Shown here: one piece after another, positions 53,775-64,000 of the stretch
Layout: every line of letters starts with the position of its first letter
Position numbering within the stretch: the first letter of the stretch is position 1
NCBI GenBank assembly: GCA_030374805.1
Contig: JARGSG010000241.1
Span: 124,001-188,000 of the forward strand
Origin: Gracilaria gracilis
Lineage: Eukaryota > Rhodophyta > Florideophyceae > Gracilariales > Gracilariaceae
Reading direction: 5' to 3'
DNA: 64,000 nucleotides
Notes under the pieces: model-generated
The model's input: the letters and a program-made list of their open reading frames with translations, nothing else
The model's database searches: none
Told to the model about the DNA's origin: nothing
Program-made: the position numbers and the translations under genes

Positions 53775-56700
53775 ATGTCGGGTTCACAAGATGGGCTCCT
53801 TGGCAAGCTGCATAAGCTCAAGGTTCCAAGCGATTATATCTTGTGGCGTCGCCGTCTCCTCGCGTATCTCCGTTGAGACGACGCTTTCCTTTCCGGCTTG
53901 GATTCCCGCCCCGAGGGGTTCACTCCGACGAATCGAACTATGAGATATTGGTTTGAGAAGTCCGTGAAGTCGAAGGGCACCATCACCCTCTGCCTTTGTT
54001 ATTCGGCCCTCTCCCTCGTCTGCACCTTCGTGGACGACGATGACAAAACCGCAAAAGACCTCGGGAACGAGCTACAGCGAGTGTATACCACTTCTAACAC
54101 ACAAGATGTGCAGAACATCCGTCATCGCTTGGACACACTCCTGTACAAGGACAAGGATAACTGGAACTCTCATGTCTCTAAGTTCCTCGAAATTATTGGT
54201 GAAATGGCAACCATAGATGAGAAACTCTCGGAGTAGGAGAACTTATCTAAGCTCATTCGAAGCCTTTCCAACTCTTTCGCCCCCTTGGCCATGATGTTCA
54301 ACCTCACGGACGTCGGCTTCGACTCCATCATCACAGCAGTTGAAGCTGAAGTGGCTCACAGGAGAAACCCGAACAATCCCACAACTCCCGTTCCTTCCAC
54401 CGCTCCGTCTTCAACCTCAAACCCGCAGGCCAACACCGCAAACAGGAATGGACGGAAGCGTCGCAAGCGGCGTAACAAATCTTCTATCCAGAAGGATCGC
54501 GATGACAGTTACTGTTACTATTGCGGTCGTCGTGGTCACTACGCCCGGGATTGCTACAAACGGAAACGCGAGGAAAACAATAGCTACAACGCCCGCAACT
54601 CCGACGGCCAACCAAAAAACCACAACCGTTCAAGTAGTGACTACAATAATGGTTCCAATAGCTCATCTCACAACCACCAGGGAGGACGGCAGTCCAAATG
54701 GAATTCAGGCTTTGCACCAATGGGGGATGGAAATGGGAGTCAGAACTCCAACCCTCAAGCGTATATGGTGCAAAGGCGTGATGATCCGCCTCTCTTGCCT
54801 GGCTTTAAATGTAACATTGTCAAGTTGAAGAGCAACATCGCTTTTCTCTTTCAGTCTAAGGTGGACTCGGCCTACATCGATTCTGGAGCTACGCACCACT
54901 TCTTTTCACTCGCGCAAAGCATTCATCCGCTACGGGCGCATCGAGATCGAGCTTGTGCAAGCTGCCTCAGGAACTGCTCGTCTTGTTGAAAAGGGTCACG
55001 TCTGGATATCATTGGACAAGGGCGCGATCATCTGATCATACCACGCTCCTGCGTTCGAGTCCAACATATTATCAGTTAGTGTCCTCAGCGTGGACTTTAT
55101 GGTTTTGTTCACCTCGAACTTGCCGCCATTCAATGGCTTCTTCATAATGAATCCCAAACGTCACTCCGAAGTCTTATGCGAAACGGAGATCAAACAGGGC
55201 CTTTCATCATGAACCCCTCCGACACCGACAAGCAGGTCATGGTGGTAAGTGCTGGAATCACCAAGCATGAGTTAGCTTTGGACCGGCACGGACGTACTGG
55301 TCACCTTCACTCGGGCAGGTACCAGGATCTTTCGAAGGCCTTGGACTCCGTTCCTTACTTCCACAGGTCCATCCTAGAAATTTTGACCTGCGTCCCGTGC
55401 CTCACTGGCAAGATGAAACGTAACCCGCTCATACCTAGATCACGACCTGTCTCTTCCTCCACACCGTTAGAGCTTATACAAATGGATGTTTCAGGTCTCG
55501 TCTTCGCTCTCTGGCGCAATCTATGCAATGTCTATTCTCGATGATTATACTTTGAAGTCGGACGTCTTCTTCCTAAAAGACAAGACAGGTGTTAGTGTTC
55601 TCAGGCACCTGGATTGGTACAAACGCTGATCGGAGCTGGAACTGAACCACTCGGTTCGCTTGAAGAATGTTTGTCTGCACGAGACTGGCTAACATAAGAG
55701 CAACGAGTTGGAAACGTTCTGCTTTAATCATGGCTTAGTTCTGGATTACTCTCCCACCTACGCCTCTGAGTCTAATGGCGCTGCGGAGAGAATTATTCAA
55801 GAACATTGGACCAGAGCTCGGGTGCTTCTCTTTGCCAGCAAGCTGCCCACTGTGTTTTGGGCAGAGGCAATGAACCACGCGAACTGGCTAAGAAACCGGG
55901 CCCCATCTTCTAGGATACAGGGACGGATTCCTATTCTGGAATGGGACCAACTTACTTACATTGACTTCTCTCACATCCCTAACTTTGGACAGCCTGGCTG
56001 TGCCTTCTTCTACCGGTCCAAGACCGTGGCAAACAAGAAGTTCCTCCCTCGGTCCCTCTTCGCGCACTTTGTCGGCATGCAAGGCAACAACACACTTGTT
56101 CGTGTGTTTGTGCTGTAGATGACCTCGGTCGTCACTTGTCGTATCCTGGACTTTAAGGCCATCAACTCATCGTCACTTCCCAACGTCTTCACCCTCCTGG
56201 AAAGGATAACTCGTCAACAGCAGACGGAGAAGATAGAGCCCGTCGATCAAAGCAGTGATGGTCCCAACTTGGTAGACCACTTGTTAAAGGCGTTTACTAC
56301 AATCACGCATAACTTTCCGAGTGTGTGGGTCTCGAAAAAGAATGTCAATAACCCCACAGTTCCTAGTAATTTCAAGGAAGCATGCAAGGATCCAGGTTGG
56401 TGAGAGGCCATCGACCGCGAGATGAATGCACTCATCCGTCGAAACACATGGGAACTCATCCCCAGAAAGGCCTGGATAAAACCTGTTCGTTACACTTGGG
56501 TGTTTCGAGAGAAGATGTTGGATGGAATTGGAAAGAAGTTCTTGAAGAAGGCATGCTGTTGTCTACGGGGAGACAAGCAGAAGCCCTTCATCGACTTCGA
56601 TCCGTTCAACACTTACGCTCCTGTGGCTTTTCATGAAGCCCTGCGTATCCTTCTCTCCTTTGCCGCTGCACAAAAACTTTTCCTGGAAGGAGCAGAAATC

Positions 56701-57942
56701 TCCAACGCCTATTTTTATGGCAAAATGGATGTTCCCATCATCATGGAACAACCCACGGACTCTTCCGGCATTATCGAGAAGCCCGGCCACTTCTGCAGAC
56801 TTCTCAACTCCTTGTACGATGCTGTACAAGCCGGGATAATGTGAGGCTCTTTCTTCTCTGACACTTTATTCTCATGGAACTTCGTCAACTCCGCTCTGAA
56901 TTCTCGCGTTTTCATGTTTCGCGAGCATCACAGCTTCGTTATCTTGGCTGTCATAGTTGACGACTGCGCTTTTGCGGCAAATAACGTGGAACTACTCAAC
57001 GGTTTCAAGCGGAAACTAACAGCAAACTTCGATGTAAAACTGTATGGAGAGCTGAAATAATTTATCGCCTAGAGTATTCAAAGATCACCCGCAGAAATTA
57101 AGATAAGTAAGTATGGATATGCTTTGCATGTTCTGAAGAAGTTTAACATGCAGCGCTGCAATTCAGTTGGATCTCCTCACCCTGCTGCAACCAACGTTCT
57201 CCCGACTGTTAATGGAGATGTTGTTCTCTCCACTGATGACGACGCGAGTTATAGGTCTGAAATTGGAGCTTTATTCTAGATCTCCATCTCCACCAGACCT
57301 GATCTTGCGTTTCCTATCTCGGCTCTTGCAAAGCATCTACACAACCCATGTGAGCGACACTTCTTGCTGCTTAAACGGTTGTTCAGGTACTTAGCCGGAA
57401 CAATGGAATACGGACTTCATTTCCCAGACAGTCGTCTTGTGTCTCCAGCCTCACTTCGTGCGTACGCTGATGCCGATTGGGGGGGATGTGTTGAGACTCG
57501 AATGTCAACAACCGGGTACGCAATCTTCATCAACGACGCACCAATCATGTGGCAATCGAAGCAAAAAATTGTCATTGCACTCTCTTCTGCGGAAGCTGAG
57601 TACATTGTACTTTCTACTTGGGCAAAAGATTTGTCTTCGGTAAGAAAAATGCTCTTTGAATTTGCACACATTCAGCCTTGGAGCGAAGATCTATGGTTCG
57701 AGGCCACGAAGATTCTGAATGATAGCTCGGCTGCGCTCTCGTTGACAACAAACTCACAGATCTCTGGTCGAAACAAACATATTGACTTGAATATGGACCA
57801 CATTCGAGACATTCACTATAAGAAGATTGTTGAACTGCAACACCTTCCAAGGAGTCTAATGATCGCTCGCATACTGACGAAGTGTGCGTCTCTCCCGGAT
57901 GTGAGGAGAATGGTCAGCTTGATGTACCTTGACTCGTTCTAA
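53775..57942 (+). pseudogene. E2 gag-pol, multiply broken
   Basis: Homologous to E1 from ATG 53775 (MSGSQDGLLGKLHKLKVPSD) to TAA 57940-57942. Early stops are TGA 53874-53876 and TAG 54234-54236; a frameshift near 54.9 kb follows the protease motif DSGATHHFF, and further stops occur through integrase and RT. Recognisable parts: CYYCGRRGHYARDC knuckle, CVPCLTGK, ESNGAAERIIQEHW, RT (CCLRGDKQKPFIDF), RNase H (ADADWGG). The C-terminal end (LTKCASLPDVRRMVSLMYLD) is intact here, which shows how E1 should end. Confidence 0.9.
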
Positions 57943-58436
57943 GAAGAATTGTTGGGAGGACCTAACTACTGCAATAACTGTTTTTGATTATGTTTCTTCT
58001 GTTCTGATATTGATTTTGTTCTATAAGGTTATATTTTGTGATTTGATTATGTTTATTGTGTATGGTTTACACTCCTTCTCCGTTTTTCCCACAAAAGTAG
58101 TTGCCTTTTTTCCTACAGGTTTTTTGCATGATACTTGGGTTTGGAGTTTTCTGGTGTGAACATTGAAGTGCAAACGGCATTGAATGCTGAGGCCGAGTGT
58201 GTGACTGTATAAATATTGTGTTTGTTGTTTGTTGTTTATGTTTGTCATGTATTGCACCACGCCTTCTGCCTCTGAAAGATGTGTCAGAGGAAGAGACATT
58301 GTTTGAGAAATACTGTCTACGGGCCTGCTCTTCGGTCTGTGTGTTTATGAACTTGTTGATTTTGTTATGCTGTTGGGGCTCAAGATTGAGACCTCTATAG
58401 TGGTGTAGGAAGAGTAGTCGCTTCGCCTTGAGGGAC

Positions 58437-58634
58437 TGTTTTGACAGCCGTCGGCCTCGTGCAAGGCGAGAGCGCCACACACATGTCATTCTATGGGCCG
58501 TGCCCTACTGCGCACACAGCAATGCGGCGGTGGCGTGCACCGGCCAAATAAATTGTGCGACCGTTCGGTGCTGCGGAGTGCCCGCCGGCGGTCAAGGATA
58601 CACAGACCTTCTCCCGAATACTTTGTTCCCTACA
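58437..58634 (+). repeat. E2 3' LTR
   Basis: Starts TGTTTTGACAGCC (two extra T compared with the 5' LTR), ends CCCTACA, and is followed by CGCGA. Confidence 0.9.
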
Positions 58635-58831
58635 CGCGAGTCTTGTACACGCAAAACATTCTACCGCAAGACTATCAATATCAAATGGATATATCAGTTA
58701 CTTCTTCGCGTAGGAAACCGCACAGTAAAGGTGCGCGTGTATCCACGCATATTCGTACGAAACGTAATGTCGCTGCCGATATCATACAACAGCGCCCCGT
58801 AGTATTCTAAGTGGAAACTCTAGAAAATTAC

Positions 58832-59213
58832 TCAAAGCGAGGCTGCGATAGTGCGTTGACGCTGTGTGCCCGTTTTCTTAACTTCTTCGAGATACTCTGC
58901 AACCAGATTCCGGACATCGTGACGCAGGGAATCAAGACTAGCCCAATCGGTCTCTTCGTCCGAAAACCCACGCCACTTGACCAACAACTCAACCGACAGC
59001 TTTTTGCGTCGGAGATCTTCAAACTGATCAATGACCAAGAGTTCTCCTTCTTGGTAGGACAGGGTAATTTCGTAGTTTTTCCGTTACTTCGAAGTCCTTG
59101 TTGCGAAAAAAATTTAACCTTCGTCCATGAACCTCCTGCTTCTTGCCATCAAGGAGATTTTCCACAACAAATATATACTCAGAACGACATTCCAGAACTC
59201 GATATGGAACCAT
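58832..59213 (-). pseudogene. Gypsy pol C-terminus relic: GPY/F module and chromodomain
   Basis: The right part (59028-59213) reads VPYRVLECRSEYIFVVENL and EVHGRRLNFFRN, an integrase GPY/F-type module. After a frameshift the left part (58832-59038) reads VELLVKWRGFSDEETDWASL, a chromodomain of chromovirus type with the aromatic W and the acidic loop. No other part of this element lies in the window. It belongs to a different lineage from G2, in which the chromodomain is separated from the GPF module by a long linker. Confidence 0.75.
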
Positions 59214-59419
59214 CTATTCAAAAGAGAGCTTACTTGTGCGCTCACGTTTGAGCATTTCTCGCAGCATAAAAACGCCAACCGTAAAATTGATTGGACGTAA
59301 ATTTGTTTTGCGATTATGGGACGCCACCTGTAGTAAAATGAGACCTAAATGGGTTGGTGTTTTTGGGGTTTACTTGTGCGCCTTGCTGGCTGCACTCCAC
59401 CCAATTGGTATACTCTAAT

Positions 59420-59960
59420 TTCTGATTTCTAATTTCTAATTTAGTTTAGCTTAGCATTTCTGGCCCATGACAGTAGGTCATGGGTGGATCCAATGACGTC
59501 ATGCCCGCATGGGAGATCGGCGTCGGTGCACCTTGTATATATTGCGGTGCGCCTCGCCTTCCCCCTTGGGTATTGCAAAGTCAGGCACCATTAGGGCAGT
59601 AACTATATCATCTTGGTCACTTGCTACTCTATTACTATTCAGGTTTTACCGCACGTCAATGTCTACTACGGTGCACCTACACGGCTAGACTAGTTGCCCC
59701 GTCGTTTGCCCCTGCGGGTTTAAAGTGCCCTACTACCATATTGGTTGTGTGTTTTTCCCCTTTAGGTTGAGCCCTCGTGCTTTCTCTCTACCAGGGAGAC
59801 CCCACACCATATCGGTTTTTGTACGACATTTTGGTGTCCTGACTCAGAAGTTTCTTGGTTTTGTCGTACCTTTACTGGTGAACAGAAGACTTTCAAAAGT
59901 ATTCTAGAAGTTCACAGACCTATTCGGTTTCGTAGGAATACTCGCGAAGCAATTGGGTAC
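59420..59960 (+). promoter_or_regulatory. Promoter-like, possibly LTR, region upstream of a gag relic
   Basis: Contains CCAATGACGTCA (a CCAAT box fused to a CRE-type palindrome, about 59489-59500) and TATATATT (about 59537-59544), ahead of the plus-strand gag relic. It could be the LTR and leader of that relic, but no second LTR copy is present in the window to prove it. Confidence 0.4.
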
Positions 59961-59965
59961 CATTA

Positions 59966-61505
59966 TTGCTCACTATAGAAAGACCTACAAGGATTGCTCG
60001 TGGCTCTAGCGCGCCACATAGCCACAAGGGTTCTAGTGCGGCTTCGGCCGCAAAACCCATTCTGGATAATCCCGAGGAGCTGCTTCGGCAACCCCGGGCC
60101 GGAACCGTAAAGGATACGGGCACTCAGCCTCCGTTTGCTCTTGAAGCTATTAAGAAATTGCCGAAAACGGTTGAGAACCTTTCGCTCCAATTGGAAGATC
60201 GAGCGAAAGCTCTTTTTACCGCTGCGGTTAATGAAGCTATAACCTCTATGGACATGGACGGCGTTACCAGTTGGGTGGTTGATCGAGCCGTGCACGAGCT
60301 CTCTTAGCGCATACGTAAATTGGTTGAAACATACCTCTTAACGGTTGCTCAGAAGCATACCTACCGAGTGTTTCAAGACCTTTGGGTTTCTGACGAAATG
60401 GCGGAATCAAAACCCCCTGGGGTGAATATGGTTGTTCGCATACCTAAAGGGATTCCTGCAGATTTTTTCGCACCAGTTAAACCAATTCCAGCCGATAGTG
60501 CGTACCTACAAGACTTAACGCAATGTCAAGAGGGCCATATAGAAATGGGCCCTCGAGACATGTACTTGCCACCCATTGAAGGTAACGTTCAAAATGACAC
60601 CAAGATTGGTGGACCTGAGAACGATTCGCCTGACCCAGGAGAGGGGCGACGAAGAAGAAACCGCAAGGGTAAAAAAAGGAAGAGGAAGAATGGAAAGAGT
60701 CGCGGCTACGACTCTGACCCCGATTCCTCGAGCTCCGAGACCGATACTGGTTCATCATCGGATGGTAACCGTAAAGGTACACACAAGGAGAAACCGAACA
60801 GGTTGGCAAAGAAGTCGTCAAAGAGAAACCGTAAAGGTAAGAAGAAACGGTACGAGTCGCCCGACTCGGATTCGGACACCAATACAACTCTAGAGGTGCG
60901 TCAGCCGCTGAACGATCTGTTCACCAAAGCGGTCGATTATAGGTCCTATCGGTTTAGAAGCCGAACCTCTGCTTACACCCAAGAGGTTGCGCAGAAGACC
61001 ACCAAGCACCATAAGAAGCTCAGCTTCCAGATGGGTGATACTACCTTCACAGGTGATGATCCCATTGCGGTAATTGAGTTTCTGCAGAAGTTCAAGATTG
61101 CGTGTGACCAAAATGGGTTTTCCGAAGGTGCTGCCATGTGGTTATTCCAGTTTTACCTTAAAGGTAAAGCTTAACACTTTCTGCAAGGCAGGCTTCGTGG
61201 AAATACCCTGGCGGTTGACGAAGAGGGAACACAGATGTGAGACGTGCCCAGAAGTGGTTAATATCATGCTGGAAACTTACGCTACCGATGAGACTATCCA
61301 AGAAGGTTACGCTGAGGTTCTGGCATATCACCAGTGCTCAAGCCAAATCGAAATGGAATTCTCGTTGGGCCTTTGGAATCTGGCCACCCGATGCGGTAAT
61401 GTTTTCACCACTAGTAGATTTAAGTCGCTCTTTGCCGACAATGTCGACAAAGCGATCCGTTCGCAGGTACGCGTCGATGTTCTCGGAATGCTATTAGTAT
61501 GCTAG
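59966..61505 (+). pseudogene. Gypsy gag relic of a second family
   Basis: One frame from 59966 is cut by TAG 60305-60307 and continues to 61174, with a Ser/Asp/Lys/Arg-rich patch (about 60640-60890). The core DTTFTGDDPIAVIEFLQKF matches G2 gag TFSGDDPILVLDFLARF. A frameshift near 61170 leads to CPEVVNIMLETYATDE and RCGNVF, again collinear with G2 (CWPEAVQYLLKSYAT, RCGNVY). Similarity ends at about 61500 with no zinc knuckle or pol, so the element was truncated. Overall similarity to G2 is low: a distinct family. Confidence 0.75.
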
Positions 61506-61732
61506 AGGGCTATTTATGAAAATAAAAGTCCGAAAAAACTAGCAATTTCGCAGATTGCGCTAGTTGGCAAGGCAAAAAATTTTTTTGGAAATCGCATTTC
61601 CACGTGCCGCAGTCGAACTCCATTTGTTGAAGTTGTATGCTAGTTTGCAGTTCGTGCCCCACTGCCCGTTACCAAACATTCGTCGCAGTCGTCAAAATCA
61701 CTCAAATTGACTCTCGGGTCACCAGCACTGGT
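61506..61732. other. Short spacer
   Basis: No gene seen between the gag relic and the 3' end of the minus-strand gene. Confidence 0.4.
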
Positions 61733-62689
61733 TTATTCTAACTCGGCATTCGGATCCTGAGTTTCAGTTTCCCTAAACGTGAAGTTAAAGAAGACCAACG
61801 GACACCTCTCCCCATTCTGGTACACCCCCCTAGCCCTAAAGCGGCTTCCAACCCCTCCCAGCCTCTTCTCCTCCTGCTCCTCCAATATACGCTCCGCCGT
61901 CCTCGCAGCCGCCGCCGCACTCCCGAAACCCACCAACGGCGCGCCACCCGGCAGCTGCGGAGGCACAAACACCTTCCCATCCTCGTCCACCATCACCCCA
62001 CTCTTCCTCTTCTTCTTCAGTCGACTCCCCACACCTTCTTTTCCCTCCTCTTCTCCCCCCATCTCCCTCACACTCCCCCGCCCACCCCGAGAACCAGGCG
62101 TCACCGGCGACCCTTTACCTGCTCCCTCTCCCACCCCTACTTCCCCTCCCCTCACCATTTCCTTCAACTCCATCAGCAATTTGCACGCCCTCTCCACCTG
62201 TCCCACTTGCTCCTCCAACATTTCAACCCTACCCTTCAGCCCCATGTTCTCTTTTCGTAGCCTCTCCATCTCCCTCCTCATGCACTCCAACATCCCGTTT
62301 ACATGTTCTACAGCCCCCATCCCAGTCAACTTCATCCTCTTTCGAATCGTCGAAATCAATTCCATTGGCAAACCAACCTCCGACACACTTAGCACCACCC
62401 CTCCCATGTCTGCCACCATCTCCGACAGCATGTCGTCGAAGTGCTCCTTTAAACTCCCCCCAAGCTTCCTCACCCTTTCTTTCATCTCCCCCATAAACCT
62501 TCTCTCCGGTCCTCCTCCTCCATCCCCATCCCCATCACCTCCACCCCCTCCTCCATCCCCATTACCAACCCTCTGACTCACACAAACCCCCTCAGTACCC
62601 CCTTTCTCCTCCCGCGGCGGCGTCTCTGGCACTTCCGTCCTATGAAGCAGAGCCATTAGCTCCTCGTCACCAACGTATCCATTCGACAT
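61733..62689 (-). CDS. Coiled-coil protein of unknown function
   Basis: From ATG 62687-62689 (MSNGYVGDEELMALLHRTEV) the protein has 318 residues. An acidic/Gly-Asp low-complexity stretch is followed by a helical region with a coiled coil (about residues 130-185: RREMERLRKENMGLKGRVEM), a basic KKKRK patch that may direct nuclear import, and a conserved-looking C-terminus (GVYQNGERCPLVFFNFTF). The frame is also open upstream to a GTG at 62797, with coding-like sequence, so an upstream exon is possible. No family was recognised. It is divergent from the gene at 63203. Confidence 0.6.
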   Translation of the reverse strand: MSNGYVGDEELMALLHRTEVPETPPREEKGGTEGVCVSQRVGNGDGGGGGGDGDGDGGGGPERRFMGEMKERVRKLGGSLKEHFDDMLSEMVADMGGVVLSVSEVGLPMELISTIRKRMKLTGMGAVEHVNGMLECMRREMERLRKENMGLKGRVEMLEEQVGQVERACKLLMELKEMVRGGEVGVGEGAGKGSPVTPGSRGGRGSVREMGGEEEGKEGVGSRLKKKRKSGVMVDEDGKVFVPPQLPGGAPLVGFGSAAAAARTAERILEEQEEKRLGGVGSRFRARGVYQNGERCPLVFFNFTFRETETQDPNAELE

Positions 62690-63202
62690 CCCGAGAAAAG
62701 ACGGCGTCCGGCGATAAACGACTTGAACAGGCCTGAGCGACTTACCATAACCCTCGTCCTTGCCACCCCTGATCACAGCCGTTACACTCGTGGCCACACA
62801 CCCCTCTACTCCGCAGACCTATTTTTATCACAATTTTCTATACCTCAATTTCCCGCCATTCCGCAAAAACTCCATTTCTCCCGGATATTTCCATATTTTC
62901 GTTTTTTCCTTTCCGTACCATCCCACAAAACCAATCCACAGCGCCCGTTCCTTAACTCCTTACCTTTTAATCTTCCCCTTTATACTTCATTTCGAAACAT
63001 CTCTTTTCATAAACACATTCATCAGTGCTAATCCCTTCATACCCACCTACCTCATTCTTTCAACTACTTAGTCATAAAAACTATCTTTTCCTCTGAAACC
63101 ACTTTATCGATGTATACATCGGCAACGCCGTTCTCTACTTAAGCATCTCTCCCTTCCTCTGCTGTACCACAATTTATCCTCACAGCATCCAACAAATTCG
63201 AC
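62690..63202. promoter_or_regulatory. Bidirectional intergenic promoter region
   Basis: About 510 AT-rich bases between two divergent genes, with pyrimidine-rich tracts and TTTATACTT at about 62980. Individual start sites cannot be assigned. Confidence 0.4.
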
Positions 63203-64000
63203 ATGATGACCTCACCTTCCTCTTCTCTCGGCTCCTCCCACACCCCAGCTGTTGTTGTATGCAGAGGCCGCATTGGCTCCATGCTTTACGACCACGGTAC
63301 CCCTCAAGATACCATTCTTTCACTCCAAGATTTCATAGCCGCACACAGCATTCCGCAAGGTCCCATTTTCTTCTGCGGCAGGAGCAACTTGTTGGAAACA
63401 GTAATTCGCTCCTGCCCTCCATCTCGCAGACAAGACTTGGTCTTCATTCAAAACGCCCACATTCTTCCCATTCTTTCAAAACATGGTCTTCATCACACCA
63501 CACGAGCAGTTCTTTACATCGCCGTACCAACTCTCGCTGCACCTCCACAGGATGGCGTCACCCCTCTTACTCCCAACGGCCTCATAACTGTCACCGGAAA
63601 ATGGGCTTTCGCACTAGCACAACGCTTCTTTAACGCAGGTCTCACTTGCAATATCGTTGAAGAAGACGCCTTCTCTAAATCCTACTACGAAAAGCTCGTC
63701 TGGATCTCTTCATTCAACCTAGTTGGTTCCTCCCTTGGCTTCATTACCATGCATGACGTGGCCACCCGCTACAATACCATAGTCTCAACGATAATGAAGG
63801 ACCTACTCGGCATAGTCTCCTCCAACGCAGCTATCTCCTACAATATCCCCTCCACAGTACAATCCCTCCTCGCCTACGGCAGCACTCTTACCTCCTTCAA
63901 CGCCTCATTCTCTGAGTACGAACTCAGAAATGCTTACTTCTACCTTTCCTACGAGGAAACCAAGAGAGCGGGCTTGGCTGACCCTGCCCCTTTTCACACC
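63203..64000 (+). CDS. Ketopantoate-reductase / 6-PGDH-like protein, N-terminal part
   Basis: ATG at 63203 (a second ATG follows at 63206) opens a frame that is still open at the window end, 266 codons. The N-terminal Rossmann-like segment shows CRGRIGSML and IFFCGRSNLL instead of a classic GxGxxG. The second half (KWAFALAQRFFNAGLTCNIV; FSKSYYEKLVWISSFNLVGS) resembles the all-helical C-terminal domain of ketopantoate reductase/6-phosphogluconate dehydrogenase-like proteins, including the K-x-x-W/N pattern. An oxidoreductase-fold protein of unknown substrate is the safe reading. Confidence 0.6.
   Translation, partial: MMTSPSSSLGSSHTPAVVVCRGRIGSMLYDHGTPQDTILSLQDFIAAHSIPQGPIFFCGRSNLLETVIRSCPPSRRQDLVFIQNAHILPILSKHGLHHTTRAVLYIAVPTLAAPPQDGVTPLTPNGLITVTGKWAFALAQRFFNAGLTCNIVEEDAFSKSYYEKLVWISSFNLVGSSLGFITMHDVATRYNTIVSTIMKDLLGIVSSNAAISYNIPSTVQSLLAYGSTLTSFNASFSEYELRNAYFYLSYEETKRAGLADPAPFHT

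Larger units (their letters stand above)
52132..58634 (+). mobile_element. Ty1/Copia retrotransposon E2, old and degraded
   Basis: 6.5 kb, flanked by the target duplication CGCGA (52127-52131 and 58635-58639). LTRs of 196 and 198 bp differ at roughly one position in eight by eye, so insertion is much older than E1. Same layout and related sequence throughout to E1, with many stops and shifts in gag-pol. Confidence 0.92.

Noticed and set aside
53575..53943. ORF with Val-Glu repeats upstream of E2 gag
   Set aside because: It is a translation of the GAAGTT microsatellite in the leader and then runs out of frame over gag.
1..64000. CRISPR arrays, tRNA and rRNA genes
   Set aside because: No regularly spaced repeats, cloverleaf-like sequences or rRNA cores were seen by eye. 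A tRNA scan would be decisive.

Overview
The window is nuclear DNA from an intron-poor eukaryote. A red alga, probably a florideophyte, fits best. This is an inference from a Golgi-type carbohydrate sulfotransferase, two SLC45/GPH-type sugar transporters in tandem, few introns, and a heavy load of Ty1/Copia, chromodomain Ty3/Gypsy and pogo-like DNA transposons. No rRNA, tRNA, CRISPR array or bacterial operon was seen.

Layout. 1-4.4 kb: 5' part of a decayed Gypsy element (G1, minus strand). 4.4-8.2 kb: a pogo-like transposase with one nonsense codon (P1) and a lysine-rich relic. 8.4-12.6 kb: an ankyrin-TIR gene split by a second pogo-like transposon (P2). The P2 borders, TA duplication and inverted repeats can be read, and removing P2 plus one TA restores the ankyrin frame exactly. 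13.1-19.9 kb: a GC-rich block of host genes: a CWC21/SRRM2-type splicing factor, a type II membrane sulfotransferase, and the two SLC45-like transporters, which share an upstream motif. 21.7 kb: a TATA-driven secreted protein with an acidic pro-part and a very cationic amphipathic tail, like an antimicrobial peptide precursor. 23.6-24.5 kb: a broken EfeO/imelysin-like gene. 27.5-33.8 kb: Copia element E1 with identical LTRs and a TTGTT target duplication. 34.2-35.1 kb: a secreted Gly-Met/Ala-Pro repeat protein. 35.4-36.8 kb: a membrane protein of unknown function. 38.3-39.0 kb: a solo Gypsy LTR.

39.5-50.9 kb: Gypsy element G2 (minus strand), with LTRs, primer binding site, polypurine tract, gag, pol and a C-terminal chromodomain. 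Between pol and the 3' LTR it carries a 2.1-kb ORF on the opposite strand whose ATG lies inside the LTR. 52.1-58.6 kb: an older, degraded Copia copy (E2) with a CGCGA target duplication. 58.8-61.5 kb: head-to-head scraps of other Gypsy elements. 61.7-64.0 kb: a divergent host gene pair, a coiled-coil protein of unknown function and a ketopantoate-reductase-like protein that runs off the window.

Best candidates for new biology: the ANK-TIR gene interrupted by P2, the cationic secreted precursor, the antisense ORF of G2, and a possible stop-start (TAATG) coupling of its ORFs. The sulfotransferase and transporters may form a small cell-wall or sugar neighbourhood, but co-function is inference.
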